A stretch of DNA of 64,000 nucleotides from Apus apus (taxonomy: Eukaryota > Chordata > Aves > Apodiformes > Apodidae). This document shows, in pieces, positions 1-10,634 of this stretch. The notes under the pieces are model-generated. The model saw nothing but the letters and a program-made list of their open reading frames with translations, ran no database searches and was not told the origin of the DNA. The stretch covers positions 18,509,780 to 18,573,779 of the forward strand of contig NC_067291.1 of assembly GCF_020740795.1 (NCBI RefSeq), written 5' to 3'. Numbering within the stretch: the stretch's first letter is position 1; every line of letters starts with the position of its first letter. The translations under genes and the position numbers were made by a program.

Positions 1-1293
1 TGGAGCACAGGGGAGAGCAGTTATATACATTAATTTAAAATGTTTCATACAGCAAACGAGAGTCCAAGTAAATAAATAGCTGCTAGAGAGATGGGGGTGT
101 TCCTGCTGATCACTTAAATACCGGTCTGGGATTGTACTATTTATGTCCAAACAAATGGAGGTTAAGCACTGCTAAGGATTATAAATGATCATTCATTACC
201 ACTGGGCAAACACGAAATCAAAGTGCTCCTGCCTTTACTTCTGCTTGCTATCTGAGTGTCTTTATCAGTCAGGAGGGAGTGGCTGTTCTCTTTATTGTTC
301 ACAGGCACTTGTAGGTTGATTTTCCTTTACCCAGGTTAAGTCTGGAGTCAAGGAGAGGTGACAGGGCTGTCACAGACTTGTCCTGCTTTGCTGCCTTGCA
401 GCCTGGCTGATTCAGGCACGCTAGCCATTGACTTGCCCTATTTTACCAGCAGGATAAAGACCAGGCCATAGTGCCTGCCTCCTCCCAGCCCCTGCCAGTG
501 CAGAGCAGGGTGGGGAGGTGGCTTCTTAGGGGCACTTTGTGATAAAAACCAGCCCTTGTTGCCAGTGCACCCCAGCAAGGGGCTTTTCTGGGGAAACAGC
601 TTGGGGCCAGTCTTCCTCTGTCTGCTGTTGGAGTGGTAGAAAGAGCCCAGCAAGGCTGCCATGAACCCTGCAAGGACAGAAGTGTCATCTGTCTGGCCAC
701 CTCCCTCTAGGTTGTCTGCAGGGCCAGAGACCATGAAGGAAAGCACATGCAACACAGTGCTGTCACTCAGGACTCCTTCTGCAGGAACCTAGTGGGTTCC
801 TGGGCTGTTACAGCCAATCCTGCTGGTCTGGACATGGGGCTGGAACCCTGAGCTGGAAGAGCTGGGCCCCGTCCCACTCCCACACCACAGGTCAGGCTGC
901 AGAGGCTCTGGGCAGCCTGTGAGCTGTGGCATGATGCAGACTGTTTTGAAAATGCTCAGCTGGCAGCAGGCAAAAGAGAGTGGATTTAGCAAATGGGGAG
1001 ATTAACCACCACTTCAAAATGTCATGCAGGCTTAAGCACCCACCTGCATGTTCAGACACCTGAACCCTTTACAAATCTTTCCCCATGTCAGTGAGCCGCT
1101 TGTTTTTGCTGTGACAGAGTTTCTGATCCCTCTCTTTGTTATGTTACATTCTCCTTTTTCAAGGATTTGCAGCTTATAAAAAGAGATTGGGTAGCTGGAA
1201 AGGGAAGCTTGTGAGCCAGATGAGTGGCAGCGTGCTGCCTCAGAGCTGCTCTCCGCTGTCATGCCCTTCTCTGCTCTCTTCTTCCTTCCCCAG
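1..1293 (+). other. LRRK1: Probable last intron of LRRK1 (partial)
   Basis: I see no convincing exon here. The stretch ends in a pyrimidine-rich tract and CAG that serve as the acceptor of the terminal LRRK1 exon. Open frames on the minus strand (for example over 1032-1568) cross the exon in antisense and have no recognisable protein similarity. I looked for the penultimate LRRK1 exon and could not support one. It may lie left of the window, or I may not have recognised it. Confidence 0.55.
1270..1293 (+). promoter_or_regulatory. LRRK1: Splice acceptor of LRRK1 terminal exon
   Basis: A pyrimidine-rich run (TCTCTTCTTCCTTCCCCAG) ends in CAG at 1291-1293. The exon then opens with the third base of a split codon, so the intron is phase 2. 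The reading frame after the junction stays open to a TAG and encodes the conserved C-terminal peptide. Confidence 0.75.
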
Positions 1294-1471
1294 GACGCTG
1301 GTGGATGCTGCTCTCGTAGCAAAGGACACAGTTGTGTGCTGCTTTGAGAACGAAAACATGGAGTGGTGCCTGGCTGTCTGGAGGGGCTGGAGTGCCAGAG
1401 ACTTTGACGTTTTCTACCAGGCCTACGAAGAGCTGGGAAGGCTTGAAACCTGTATGCGAAAGAGAAGGTAG
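1294..1471 (+). CDS. LRRK1: LRRK1 terminal coding exon (C-terminus of leucine-rich repeat kinase 1)
   Basis: Seen: after the acceptor at 1293, 58 complete codons run from [10 protein letters not shown] to a basic RKRR tail and a TAG stop at 1469-1471. The peptide contains [20 protein letters not shown], which has the look of the last WD40 beta-propeller strand. It is followed by an acidic/amphipathic segment ([15 protein letters not shown]) fitting a C-terminal helix. Known: LRRK1 is a large cytoplasmic kinase of the ROCO family (ankyrin, LRR, ROC-COR GTPase, kinase, WD40) with roles in endosomal trafficking and osteoclast function. Inference: I assign the name because the tail agrees with my recollection of the LRRK1 C-terminus, and because LRRK1 is the convergent neighbour of CHSY1 in vertebrates. 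All catalytic domains lie left of the window. Another WD40 protein is possible but less likely given the synteny. Confidence 0.75.
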
Positions 1472-2755
1472 TGCTTGTGGTCCTGGGGACTGAGGCTCGA
1501 CAGAAGACGGCAGCGTCCTGCTCCGGGTGCTCCCAGACTCCCAGACACAGACTGGAGAGGCAGGGCATGAGGGGTGCATGGGACGAGCGTCTGGTTTGCT
1601 GCTAATGAGCACTGCAGGGCTCCTGTGGCTGGAGCCCCCTGGGGGCGGCGGGGCTGGAGAAGCCCTTGGGAGCCGGGCAGGGCCGGGAGCGAGGCCGGTC
1701 TCCGCTCTCTTGCTCTGTCACACACTCCCCTGCTGGAGTCGAGAGCAGGACGTGGAGGTGGCTGCAGTTGTGCTCATGCCTCTGTTTCCAGTTTATTCTT
1801 CCCCGTTTTCAATTCTTTCCTCACCTTCAGCATGCCCTGGCTGCTGCTGCTGCTGCTTTTATAGTGTACTTTGTCAGTCAGGAGAGCTCCGTTAGCCTCA
1901 GCAGGCTCTTTCCTGGGGGCCTGAGCACGTTTCAGTCCCCACTGCCTGCTGGTCAGCACTGTGGCTCCCTGTGGGCTCTTTTACCCTTTTCTCAGGGGAA
2001 TGGATCCACTGGAAGCCCTGCGCTCAGGGGCTGCTACCTGCTTCCCCACAGGTTTGTTAGAGGCTACTCCAGGTGTAGCCCCTGTTGCGACTGCTGTGTG
2101 GAGACACCCAGGTTTAAGAACCAGCAATAAGCTTTGGCTGGCCACAGCGTTGCTGGTTGCTGAAAGCTGTTGTGATGCAGTGTTACTGTGAGAGAGCCTG
2201 AAATAATCTGCCAATAATACTGCACAGTCTCAGTAAGTGAGCAAGCTATTTAATTGCACTGTTGCAAAGTCAATTGTAAGTAGAGCTGATAGAAAGCAAA
2301 GCCACTCGGCTTGACAGATTCTTCCTGGTGTAAGGGAATGGAGCCCTGGGACTAGGATGGTTTATAAACTGTCTGTGCTCCACTCCTCTTTCTCTTGGTA
2401 AATGCACTCTGGAGTATTGGGAACACAATAAGCTTAATTTGCCTGTGTATCTGTTCAGCTTCCGCTCACCGCAGCTTTCATTTTATCTTCATTAGCGGCC
2501 TGGGATGATGTATTGGCGCTGAATAGCATTCCACTTGGTTATCCCAAAGTGAGCCTGGCAAAGCACCCTGTAAAAAGGTGTACAGTTTGAATTTTGGACC
2601 TTTTAATTTCTATCCCAAGAAACTTGTGTGAGCATCGGCAAGGCTGGCCAAGGCCGAACGGGCAGGTTAACCCTCTGGTTCACGTTTCTGTTGCAGGCTG
2701 CTAAAACATCCTTCAGAAACGAGTGTATCCTATAATAAATGGATTTCTCCCCACA
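1472..2755 (+). other. LRRK1: LRRK1 3'UTR (minimal extent)
   Basis: Non-coding sequence follows the LRRK1 stop. It contains a short CTG run near 1841-1858 and an AT-richer segment at about 2200-2740. It ends at the first AATAAA with a GT-rich downstream element. Whether the transcript continues to the second signal at 6201 cannot be decided from sequence alone. Confidence 0.5.
2734..2739 (+). promoter_or_regulatory. LRRK1: Poly(A) signal AATAAA, proximal LRRK1 candidate
   Basis: A canonical AATAAA is followed about 24 nt later by a GT-rich element (GTGTTGGTGGC at about 2763-2773). This is the usual spacing for a functional cleavage site at about 2755. Confidence 0.5.
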
Positions 2756-3878
2756 ACAGCACCGTGTTGGTGGCACTTTTTATAGGCAGCCCATGCCTGC
2801 ATCAGCTGCAGGGCATTTGGGGTTTGCAGCATCTGATTCAAGTGCGTGTCCTCCTGATGAACCTAGCTGGAATGGGATTTAAAAGTCCAGTCTGCCTCCT
2901 TACCTGGCCTTACCTGTCTCTGTCCCCTGCAGCTCCTCCAGCAGCTCCTTGAGGTGTAGGTGCTGTGCCTGGGCTCGCTCATCCTTGCCAGGACAAGCTC
3001 TCCTGGCTGTTGTCTCAGCAATGGGGAAGAGCTGGCTCAGCCCTTCACTGCTGCTGAGGTTTGGTGCATTTTCACAGCTGCCCCAAGAGCTTACCCTGAC
3101 TCAAGCTTAGCTGTGAAATAGTTCTGTCTGTGTCAGGGCTGATTAACAGCCTTGCTCTGAAACTGTGTTGCCGACCTTGGGTCCTGCTGCATAGCCCTGA
3201 GGCGGCACATGCCTGCTGTGTGCACCCCATCATCTGAGCTGGGGCTTTACCATCTCACAGTCACCTTCTCTGGGTGCCAGACCCTTTTTACACACATGTC
3301 ATAATTTAATGATCCTTGAAGCCCCAACTGAGGCTATAAAAGAGCTTGTATTTTCATTCAGTCTTGCAGATTTTCTTTGAGAATACTGTCTGGAATAGCT
3401 AGAGCAGTTCCTTACCATCCCTCTCGAGCAGAGCATCTTGGGCACCATGCTGTGTCCAGAGTTGGTGTGGGGCTGTGCCCCCCACAGACTCCTCAGTGTC
3501 TATGGGGATCAGTCAGAGGTTCTCCCAAACCTGTCATCCCTCCCTGGGGAAAGGGATGGGGGTCAAGGCCAAAGGCAGAAAAGCCCAGGAGCAAGGGGCT
3601 GCCTGAGCCCCAGGCACTGGTGATTCAAGTCCCCCTTACTGGTGCTTGGCCCTGGAGAGCTGCGTGTGTCATGATCCTTGCTATTTGATTTCGGCTTCCA
3701 AAAATAAGCCCAAGCAGGGGCCTGGAAGTGGGAGGAGGAGTGGGGTTATTCCTTCAGCTGACCAGAAAGCAGCTTAGTTGTGTTTTGCCAACACCAGGTT
3801 CTCCCAGCCCGCCCGGGAGCAGCGGGAGCGCACGGGAGGGACTCGGCGCTGGGAGGGAAACGGATGCTCTGCCATGAG

Positions 3879-3949
3879 ATTAACCCCCCGCAGCAGCAGC
3901 GGGGGGTGGCGGGTGCTGGGGCCGTTAATTACCCGCCGCCGGGGTTAAT
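3879..3949. repeat. Nested inverted repeats in a GC-rich patch
   Basis: An inner perfect stem, CCCCCCGC (3884-3891) and GCGGGGGG (3899-3906), closes a 7-nt AGCAGCA loop. An outer pair, ATTAACCCC (3879-3887) and GGGGTTAAT (3941-3949), could alternatively pair over the whole block. The two stems are mutually exclusive because they share the C run. Confidence 0.6.
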
Positions 3950-5382
3950 GGAACTGTCAGCTCCTGCTCAGCCACCCTGCCCAAACCTCCCGGGCTCCAC
4001 CCCTGGCCCAGCTCCTCCTGCGGGCAGGGAGCCGCACGCTGCGCCCTTGGAGCCTGCCCTGGGACCCTCGGCGGTTCTTTACCTGCTTCAAAAGAAATTA
4101 AACTAATTACCATCTGGCCACTGATGCCTAGTGCCAGTTTTGGCTGTGCGCAGGATGCAGGGTAAGGCCCTGGGATGGTGAACAAGTGTTGTGCCCAGGG
4201 CCCAGTGGGGCTCAGGGCACAGACTGAACTTTTTTTTTCTGGTGGTGCAGGTGGGATGTGGGCCCATCACCAAGGGTCTGTGTTATGGTTCTCTCTCAGG
4301 GCATCTTGGGGACCTAGCACAACAATCGTCACTGGGTACAGCCCTCTGGCTAGACCAGGTGTTGCCTGAGGAGAAAGCAATGGAAAGGGCAATTTAACCA
4401 TACTAACAGTTTCTCCAGAAAACAGGTGCTGCCCTGGTTGCACTGACCGGTCCCAGCCCCACCGCATCCCTCCGGCTGAGGCTCCTGCTGCAGGAGCCAG
4501 GATGCTCAAGGGATCAGGAGCAGCAGCTGGACATCAGATGGTAGGATAGGAAGGGTAACAAATCCAATCATATTTTATAACCTTGCGGCAGGATTGGAAA
4601 TGAGAAGCAGGACTTCATTTCCCCCATCCCTTGAGCAGGTCGGCCCTTCTGCAGCATCGCCCCGGCAGGTGCGCCCGGAAGCGCGGACAGGGCTTGTGCC
4701 ACCAGAGTGATGAAAGTGCTGGAGCTGCTGCCCAGCCTGGTTCCTGCTTCCCTTTGCTCTTTGGCTGCCACCAAAGACCAGCACGAGCATCAAAACACCC
4801 CGTGACCACCCTGCCTGACAGCCCTGATGGCTCTTCTGGATTTTGAGGCTTAAAAACGCGATTTTCAGCTTCATTCTTCCAAGAGGTGGGTGACTCAAAT
4901 TTAATTTTTTTTCCCCTTCTCTGTTACATTCAACATGCAGAAACACCCCACCCCCCAAAAAATTTTTATTAGAGCAAAGCCCACCACTTGTGTCCTAGTA
5001 ACAAGCATGGGGGCAGGTGGGCATATCCACACAACCCCTGCACCAAGGCCTCTGCTTCAGCATAAGGACAAAATCAGGTGATTTTTTTTAATTTAAGGGA
5101 TGTGGGGAAAGGAGCAGCTTGGGCTGCTTTGTATTCTGCTACTGAAAGGACAGAGGAAATTAGTTTTCTTTAAGGAAACTTTAAAGGACAGAAAATATTG
5201 TGGCTATTTTGAGCTGCCAGCCTGTCCTCAGCTCACCCTGGGCCAGCGTGGCGGGATGGGGAGCAGCATGAGGCTCTGGTGGCTTAACCAGCACTGGGAC
5301 CCCAGTTTTGTTTTACCATGGGTAGGAGCAGCCTGCTGCTCTGCTAGGGCAGGGGAGCTACTCTTTGCTTTTGTTTTAAATC

Positions 5383-5416
5383 TTGTCAGGACTTTGTTAT
5401 GTTGTCAGGACTTTGT
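5383..5416. repeat. Two-copy direct repeat, 15 bp, period 19
   Basis: TTGTCAGGACTTTGT occurs at 5383-5397 and again at 5402-5416, separated by TATG. This is probably a local slippage duplication. Confidence 0.8.
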
Positions 5417-5870
5417 GACAAACCACAAAAGCCCAGGGAAAGACCCATTCCCAAAGAGCTCAGCTGGGTTTACACAACCTGGTCCTTCTCCCTCCCATCC
5501 CAGTGCTAGAAGATGCTTCTTCACACCCATGCTGAGCAAGCCGCTCCCTGATTTTTTGCCCCATCACTTTTTGTGCATTTATGCTTCAGCAGCTCCTCAT
5601 CAGGCTCTTCGAGGTGTCAGGCCCTGCTAATTTCCCCTCTGTGGCGAGGTAAGGGACACCTGGTACTGCTGCCCTTCCCCAAAAAACCTGCAGGTCTCAG
5701 CCCTACCAGCCCTGCTCACCCCAGGGCCCTACATGGGCCTTCACAGGACGTGCTGGTTGAAATGAGCAGTGAGGTCAAGCTGTGCCACGTCCCGCTGTGG
5801 GGCCCTGCTCCCTGTGAAAAATATTAGACATTGGAAGCTCCTCTGTACAATATAGTCCTGGTTGTATGTA

Positions 5871-5938
5871 ATTTTTTTGTTGTTTTTTTTTTGTTTGTTT
5901 GTTTGTTTGTTTTTTTGTTTTTTTTTGTTTTTTTTTTT
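5871..5938. repeat. (TTTG)n / poly-T low-complexity tract
   Basis: A run of T interrupted by G at a mostly four-base period. It reads as (CAAA)n on the other strand and accounts for the low-complexity Phe-rich or Lys/Asn-rich open frames over it. Confidence 0.9.
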
Positions 5939-6200
5939 GACAATAGAGCCTTTTACACAGCACATCTGTGTCTGAGGAAGGCGTTTTGCTGGGTGGGAAG
6001 CCTCCTCCTGGCAGGCACTGCTGGCTCCAGCTATGGATCCCAGCTCTGGGCTTGCAGCTCCAGGGCTGAGACCCCACCCCAGGAGCAGGATGGGGGTCCC
6101 AACCCCACTTGCCATCACCCCGAGATCTCATGTATAGCCCCAGCAGTGATTTGGGCCAGTTTCCATGCTATTAAACACTTTAGCACGATCTTCTGGTCCT

Positions 6201-6206
6201 AATAAA
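6201..6206 (+). promoter_or_regulatory. Poly(A) signal AATAAA, distal LRRK1 candidate
   Basis: A canonical AATAAA is followed within 15-30 nt by a G/T-rich stretch (GGGGGCATGGTGGTCTG) and then another at about 6240. It would give LRRK1 a 3'UTR of about 4.7 kb. It is at least as well formed as the proximal signal. A further AATAAA at 7045-7050 has a weaker downstream context. Confidence 0.4.
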
Positions 6207-6320
6207 CCATCCTCTGGGGGCATGGTGGTCTGACCTCTGGAGGTGTTTCTGTCTGGTTTCCACCATGCTGATGGCCAACCCCTCATGGCTGCAGTGAGCA
6301 GGTTCCCATGAGAGCAGGGC

Positions 6321-6345
6321 TTTTAAAATTGTGCCAATTTTAAAA
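6321..6345. repeat. AT-rich perfect inverted repeat
   Basis: TTTTAAAATTG (6321-6331) and CAATTTTAAAA (6335-6345) form an 11-bp stem around a 3-nt TGC loop. It lies about 120 bp past the distal AATAAA signal. Confidence 0.8.
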
Positions 6346-7770
6346 AAATTCAGGGGGCCAGGGATGGGGTTGGAGGTGATGATGAGGATGAAGATGGGGC
6401 CAAGGATGGTGCAGTGGGCTGAGCTTGCTGGGGGCAGGAGTCACAGAAGAGCGATTCTGGGGAGTGGGCAGCAGGCCAGGGCTTGGCTCTGCCCCACCAG
6501 GATGGGATTTGGGTTCCCCAGGGCCGGATGCTGCCAGCAGAGCCAGGAGCCGTCATCTGCCTGGGAAGTTTGTTTTATGGCAGGACTTTCACTGCGCCCT
6601 TTCGTCAGCCCTCTCCTTGAAAGGTCAGTAAAGCACCAAGGTGGTGGTGTCTTTGTGTCTTCCTTTTCTAAAGAAACTGTTGGTGAGAGGCATAGCAGGA
6701 CCTGGGCAAAGTCCTCCCAGCACCCCTGTGGTAGGGACCTCCTGACTTCCAAGACACTTGAGGCCCAAGTGCTGGAAATGTTGGAGCTGATTCAGGTCAA
6801 TTAAAGTCGATATTTTTATTGAATTAAAGTGTGAAAGTAAACACAGCCAGCCCAGGATTCCGGCTGTTATTTTTTTTTTTTAATGTTAATTCCATTTTTT
6901 TCACCCTGCTCATAAATGTGATTTAAAAGGTGGTAGAGATCCCTGGGCTGGAGGAGAGCCGGGAGATGGGCTTTGGAACTTGGAAAAGAACGTGAATGAG
7001 TTTCTTGCACCTAGGAAAGTGTGGGCAGCAGTTTGGATGTGAGGAATAAAAGCACTTCTGGCAGCAGCAGCCAGGTGAGTTCCCGTAAAAGAGTCAGGGA
7101 AGGAAACCTCATGGGATGTGGCTGCACTGCAGCTCAACATGCCTTGGTCAGGGAGTCTAGAAAGTCTCCAGGGCTGCCCATGGCCCTAGAAGGAGATGGA
7201 AACTGGGACCAAAAAACCTGGTATTTGCTCCAGTCAGCGCAGTTAAGCCAAGGTGCCAGCACGCTGCTCTGCAGAGACTCAGCCCTGCAGCTCTGGGCAC
7301 AAAGGCATCAGATTCAACAGGTCCATACGTGGGCAGTCCCACCAGCCCAGAAATGACCGAGTCCTGAAGTGAAGCAGAGGATGAACCCAGGTGGGACCTG
7401 GGAGCATTTGTCCCATGGAAGATGCTCACCTGTGCTCCAGCTTTAATGCTTCTGGAGGATGCTTCTTTCCAAAAAAGCTCTGGAGTGAGGCTGCCTGTGC
7501 GAGGGGAGTATTTTTAGCAAGCATTCGTGCGAAATGACTTAGGCTCATAATTTGCAATGTAAAGTTAGAGCTTCAACAAAACCTCGGCCTAAGCAGCTTT
7601 GGGCTCAGCGGGACATTCTTGCTGATTCTGCTGAAAGGAATCGACCACAGAGGCAAGTCCAGGGGAGCTGTGTGGAGGCTGGAGCTGTGCACGGATTTTT
7701 TTTTTTTTTTTTCAGGGCAGTAAAACCCCACTGTGCCTCAAGGGCCCAAACTTGAAATCCTTCCATGGAC

Positions 7771-7790
7771 TGTGACTCTGCAGAGTCACA
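7771..7790. repeat. Perfect 20-bp palindrome
   Basis: TGTGACTCTGCAGAGTCACA equals its own reverse complement. It holds two inverted TGACTC half-sites, a bZIP-like core, four bases apart. The next flanking base pair breaks the symmetry. Confidence 0.95.
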
Positions 7791-9816
7791 CATAAATGTT
7801 TAACTTGGACACAGTCGCCCTGAGCGTGACGGTCACCGACAAGCACCGCGACGGCTTTGCTGGACAAGCACTTTCACGGTCTCCTTTGCCTCTTTTCACA
7901 GTCATTGATCCTTAAGCAACAAAACAAGCTGCTGGGAAGGAAGAGGTTTTTAGAAAACAGAGGTAATAAATCCAGGCCTCCCTCCCCCTGCTGCCTCTCC
8001 CTGAAGTTTCACATGCAATTTAACTCCAGCGACTGATGAACGTTCGTGAACAAAGAGCCAAGTGCAGCCTCAAGATGCCCCAGCTCAAGGCTCAGAGCAC
8101 ATTGTGGCTGTTCACCCCAACAGCTCATGGGACAACCAGGTTCTCCAATGAAGAAAGGACCAAGGTTTGCTTTAGGCTCCTTTGCAGGTCCCCCGATGCT
8201 CATCTTAGCCCCTCCTGTTCATCACCTCCATCTTCTGCAGGCCACAACCCACCCCAGAGCTGAGCAGCTGCCAGTGGCTGGTCATTGTCACCGTGAGCCC
8301 CAAGAAGATGGGAATGGCAGTGTTTCTGAGCTTTAACTTGTGACTTCATCCTCTGCCCAGGTTTGTGGGACACAGCTCCCACCTGCTCGGGTGAGAGTTC
8401 TATTGCAGTGACAAGCATGGCATCTGACAGGAGTTACAGCCACTGGAAGCAGGAAAAGGTACGTCTCACATTTTTAATTGTTTTAATGAAGAAGAGAAGC
8501 AATGCAATATATAGTGAACCTCAGCAAATGACTCTGGATCATCCTCTTCTACAAAGCCAGGACGACACCATCTCAGTTTCTCATACATTATTTTTCTTAC
8601 TGGACTGGAGGCAAACCCTCCTGGGTTCTCCAACACCAAATGGCTTCTCAGCATGAAGCAAACTTCCCTCTGAACCAATCAACCAGAGCAAACTGCAAAT
8701 TAAACATTGCAGCCCCAGATGGGACTCTGTCAGAGGCTGGGTTAGCACTTGCCAACCAGTGACTTCCACCTGTTCAACAACTTGGGCAGCAAATAGGGCT
8801 TTAGTATAAAATGGGTTTTATAAGGGTAGGCTTTATCATTTACAGTTATAATTAAAAATTTAACTTTAAAACGGATTAATTTTAAGCTGCAAGTCCATAA
8901 AAATATATGGTCAATTAAGATGTGGGGTCTCAAGAGTTGCCTGCAAGCTTGGTGTAAAATTCATGTTTAATTCAGCTTGGACAGGTTTGGTCACTGCACC
9001 AGAACTGCAGCAACTGAGGAAAAAAAAAACAAAACCATCCCAATACCAGATGGGGGCTTTTAATTAAATGGCTTTTTCCATTCCAGACATTCTGCTTTTA
9101 CCAGCTGTTCCAGGCTAAAAAAAAAAGTCATAATCATAGATGTTAATAAATACACAGATGTTAACAAATCCCCCTCTCTTTTGCTATAGCTTTTTAGGGT
9201 TCATGTTCTTCAAGCTCTTCTCAGCAGCCACAAATACTAGTTGTTTTGGTGGTGTGGTTTTTGTTTTCCTTTTCCCAGTGTGAAGGAACACTTCTGTAAT
9301 TCCTAAGATTGTTGCTTTGGGACTTCATTTCCACACAAAAAAGCCTCACGCCAATATTGAACAACTGTGATAAAACTGGCAGCGCATTTAAGCGCTCAAC
9401 AGCCTTAATCATTATTTTTACTGTGTTTTGAATACTCAAAACATTAATTATTCAGCTTTGCCATCATGTGCATTTTAAATGTATAGTTGTGGATGTTTTC
9501 AGTCAGCAAAAGGTAAAAGTCTAAAACCTCTGTCAGAGGTGACCAGACACCCTAGGGAACTGCCCAGCACAGGCAGCAAGCAGCAAACACCTGAGGTTGA
9601 TGAACAGATGTTCTCCCTTTCCCCAGCTCCAGGCTACAGGGCATAAAGTTTGTCCCAGGCCAAAACACAACAGAGAGTCCAAACCCTCTGTAAGATGGAG
9701 CTCCTTTTACCTGGACTCCCCCAAGCTGCTTTACCTTCACTGCTGTGCCTTCGCTGTGCGAAAAGGTACGGACCGAGGCAGACAACATGAGGAGCTCTGA
9801 TTGCAAATAAAAAATC

Positions 9817-9822
9817 TTTATT
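9817..9822 (-). promoter_or_regulatory. CHSY1: CHSY1 distal poly(A) signal
   Basis: TTTATT on the plus strand reads AATAAA on the CHSY1 strand. About 30 nt downstream on that strand is a GT-rich TGTTGTCTG element. Cleavage is expected near 9797-9803. Confidence 0.6.
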
Positions 9823-9842
9823 GCATCTTAGAAGCAAGTCTT

Positions 9843-9898
9843 AAAAAAAAAAAAAAAAAAAAAAAAGAGAGAGAAAAAAAGAAAAGAAGAAAAAAAAT
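9843..9898. repeat. Poly-A / purine-rich tract
   Basis: A 24-base A run is followed by GA-rich sequence. In the CHSY1 transcript it is a U/C-rich tract about 20 nt upstream of the poly(A) signal. Confidence 0.9.
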
Positions 9899-10219
9899 GA
9901 TTTTTTTTTCCATGCACTGAATCACTGAATTCATCCAAGTACCTACATCCTTGGGACTGTCACCAAAAAATGATGAACATTATAAGACATTGACTCTACA
10001 CTAGATGCAGTTCATATTCCATACACGTGTAAACAATGGTTATTTCTTCTACTGGAATAGCAATTACTCCATAAGATCCCTTCAAACATGGCAACAACCA
10101 GTTTTTTCTCCATTCCTTCACTAGTCTCCACTTCCCAAAGAGTAGGCAAAGTGGAACTGAGAGCAGTAAGACGAAATGGTGCTGGAGGATACGATAGAAA
10201 AATAGACTGTTCGCTGGTT

Positions 10220-10225
10220 TTTATT
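10220..10225 (-). promoter_or_regulatory. CHSY1: CHSY1 proximal poly(A) signal candidate
   Basis: A second AATAAA on the CHSY1 strand is followed by a T-rich element (TCTATTTTTCTATCG) rather than a GT-rich one. Use of it would shorten the 3'UTR to about 1.5 kb. Confidence 0.35.
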
Positions 10226-10593
10226 TTTTGTTTCTTGAGTGAGATATTTACAGGTAGGTAGGTCCAACAGGTCATCTGCTTCCATGACAAGGTCCATTCA
10301 CTAAGTCTCAGGGTTCCCTTTCTGGCTTTAAGGCACTTTGTTTTTTTTCTCTTACCTTGCAAGGTGTTAATTCATAGGGATCACACTTTCCTTGTATTCA
10401 GCCTCCCCGTCCCCAGTTCCTCTTAGAATACCAGAGAAATTCCTAAGCTTACTGAAGTAATTCCAAAAAATGTTAAAGAAATTTGGGGAAAAAAAGATTC
10501 ATGAAAAAATCTTTTAGAAAGTAATCTTTGGAGATCATTTACTGCAAGTCTGATGTACACTACCTTATCAGTGAGAAGATGCAATACATTCCT

Positions 10594-10634
10594 AATATAT
10601 ATATATATATTTACACACACATATATATATATAT
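10594..10634. repeat. Compound (AT)n-(AC)n-(AT)n microsatellite
   Basis: AT repeats flank a short ACACACAC core. The two AT arms can pair with each other. The repeat lies inside the CHSY1 3'UTR and is expected to be length-polymorphic. Confidence 0.9.

Larger units (their letters stand above)
2756..9796. other. Convergent intergenic region between LRRK1 and CHSY1
   Basis: No exon with a recognisable product was found. The region holds a GC-rich patch (about 3780-4080), a 19-bp-period direct repeat (5383-5416), a (TTTG)n/poly-T tract (5871-5938), a T run (about 7697-7714), a perfect palindrome (7771-7790) and an AT-rich stretch (about 8800-9200). Its left part may be distal LRRK1 3'UTR. Open frames up to 176 codons (5100-5630) have compositions typical of GC-rich non-coding DNA. 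Confidence 0.55.

Noticed and set aside
1032..1568. A 178-codon minus-strand open frame
   Set aside because: It is antisense to the LRRK1 terminal exon and its flanks. Its Ser/Pro-rich composition with no domain is typical of GC-rich shadow frames.
5100..5630. A 176-codon plus-strand open frame
   Set aside because: No domain, splice context or plausible family was seen. It is low in conserved-looking motifs and overlaps other chance frames.
7697..7717. Poly-T followed by CAG, resembling a splice acceptor
   Set aside because: No open coding exon or donor follows. T runs ending in CAG are common by chance.
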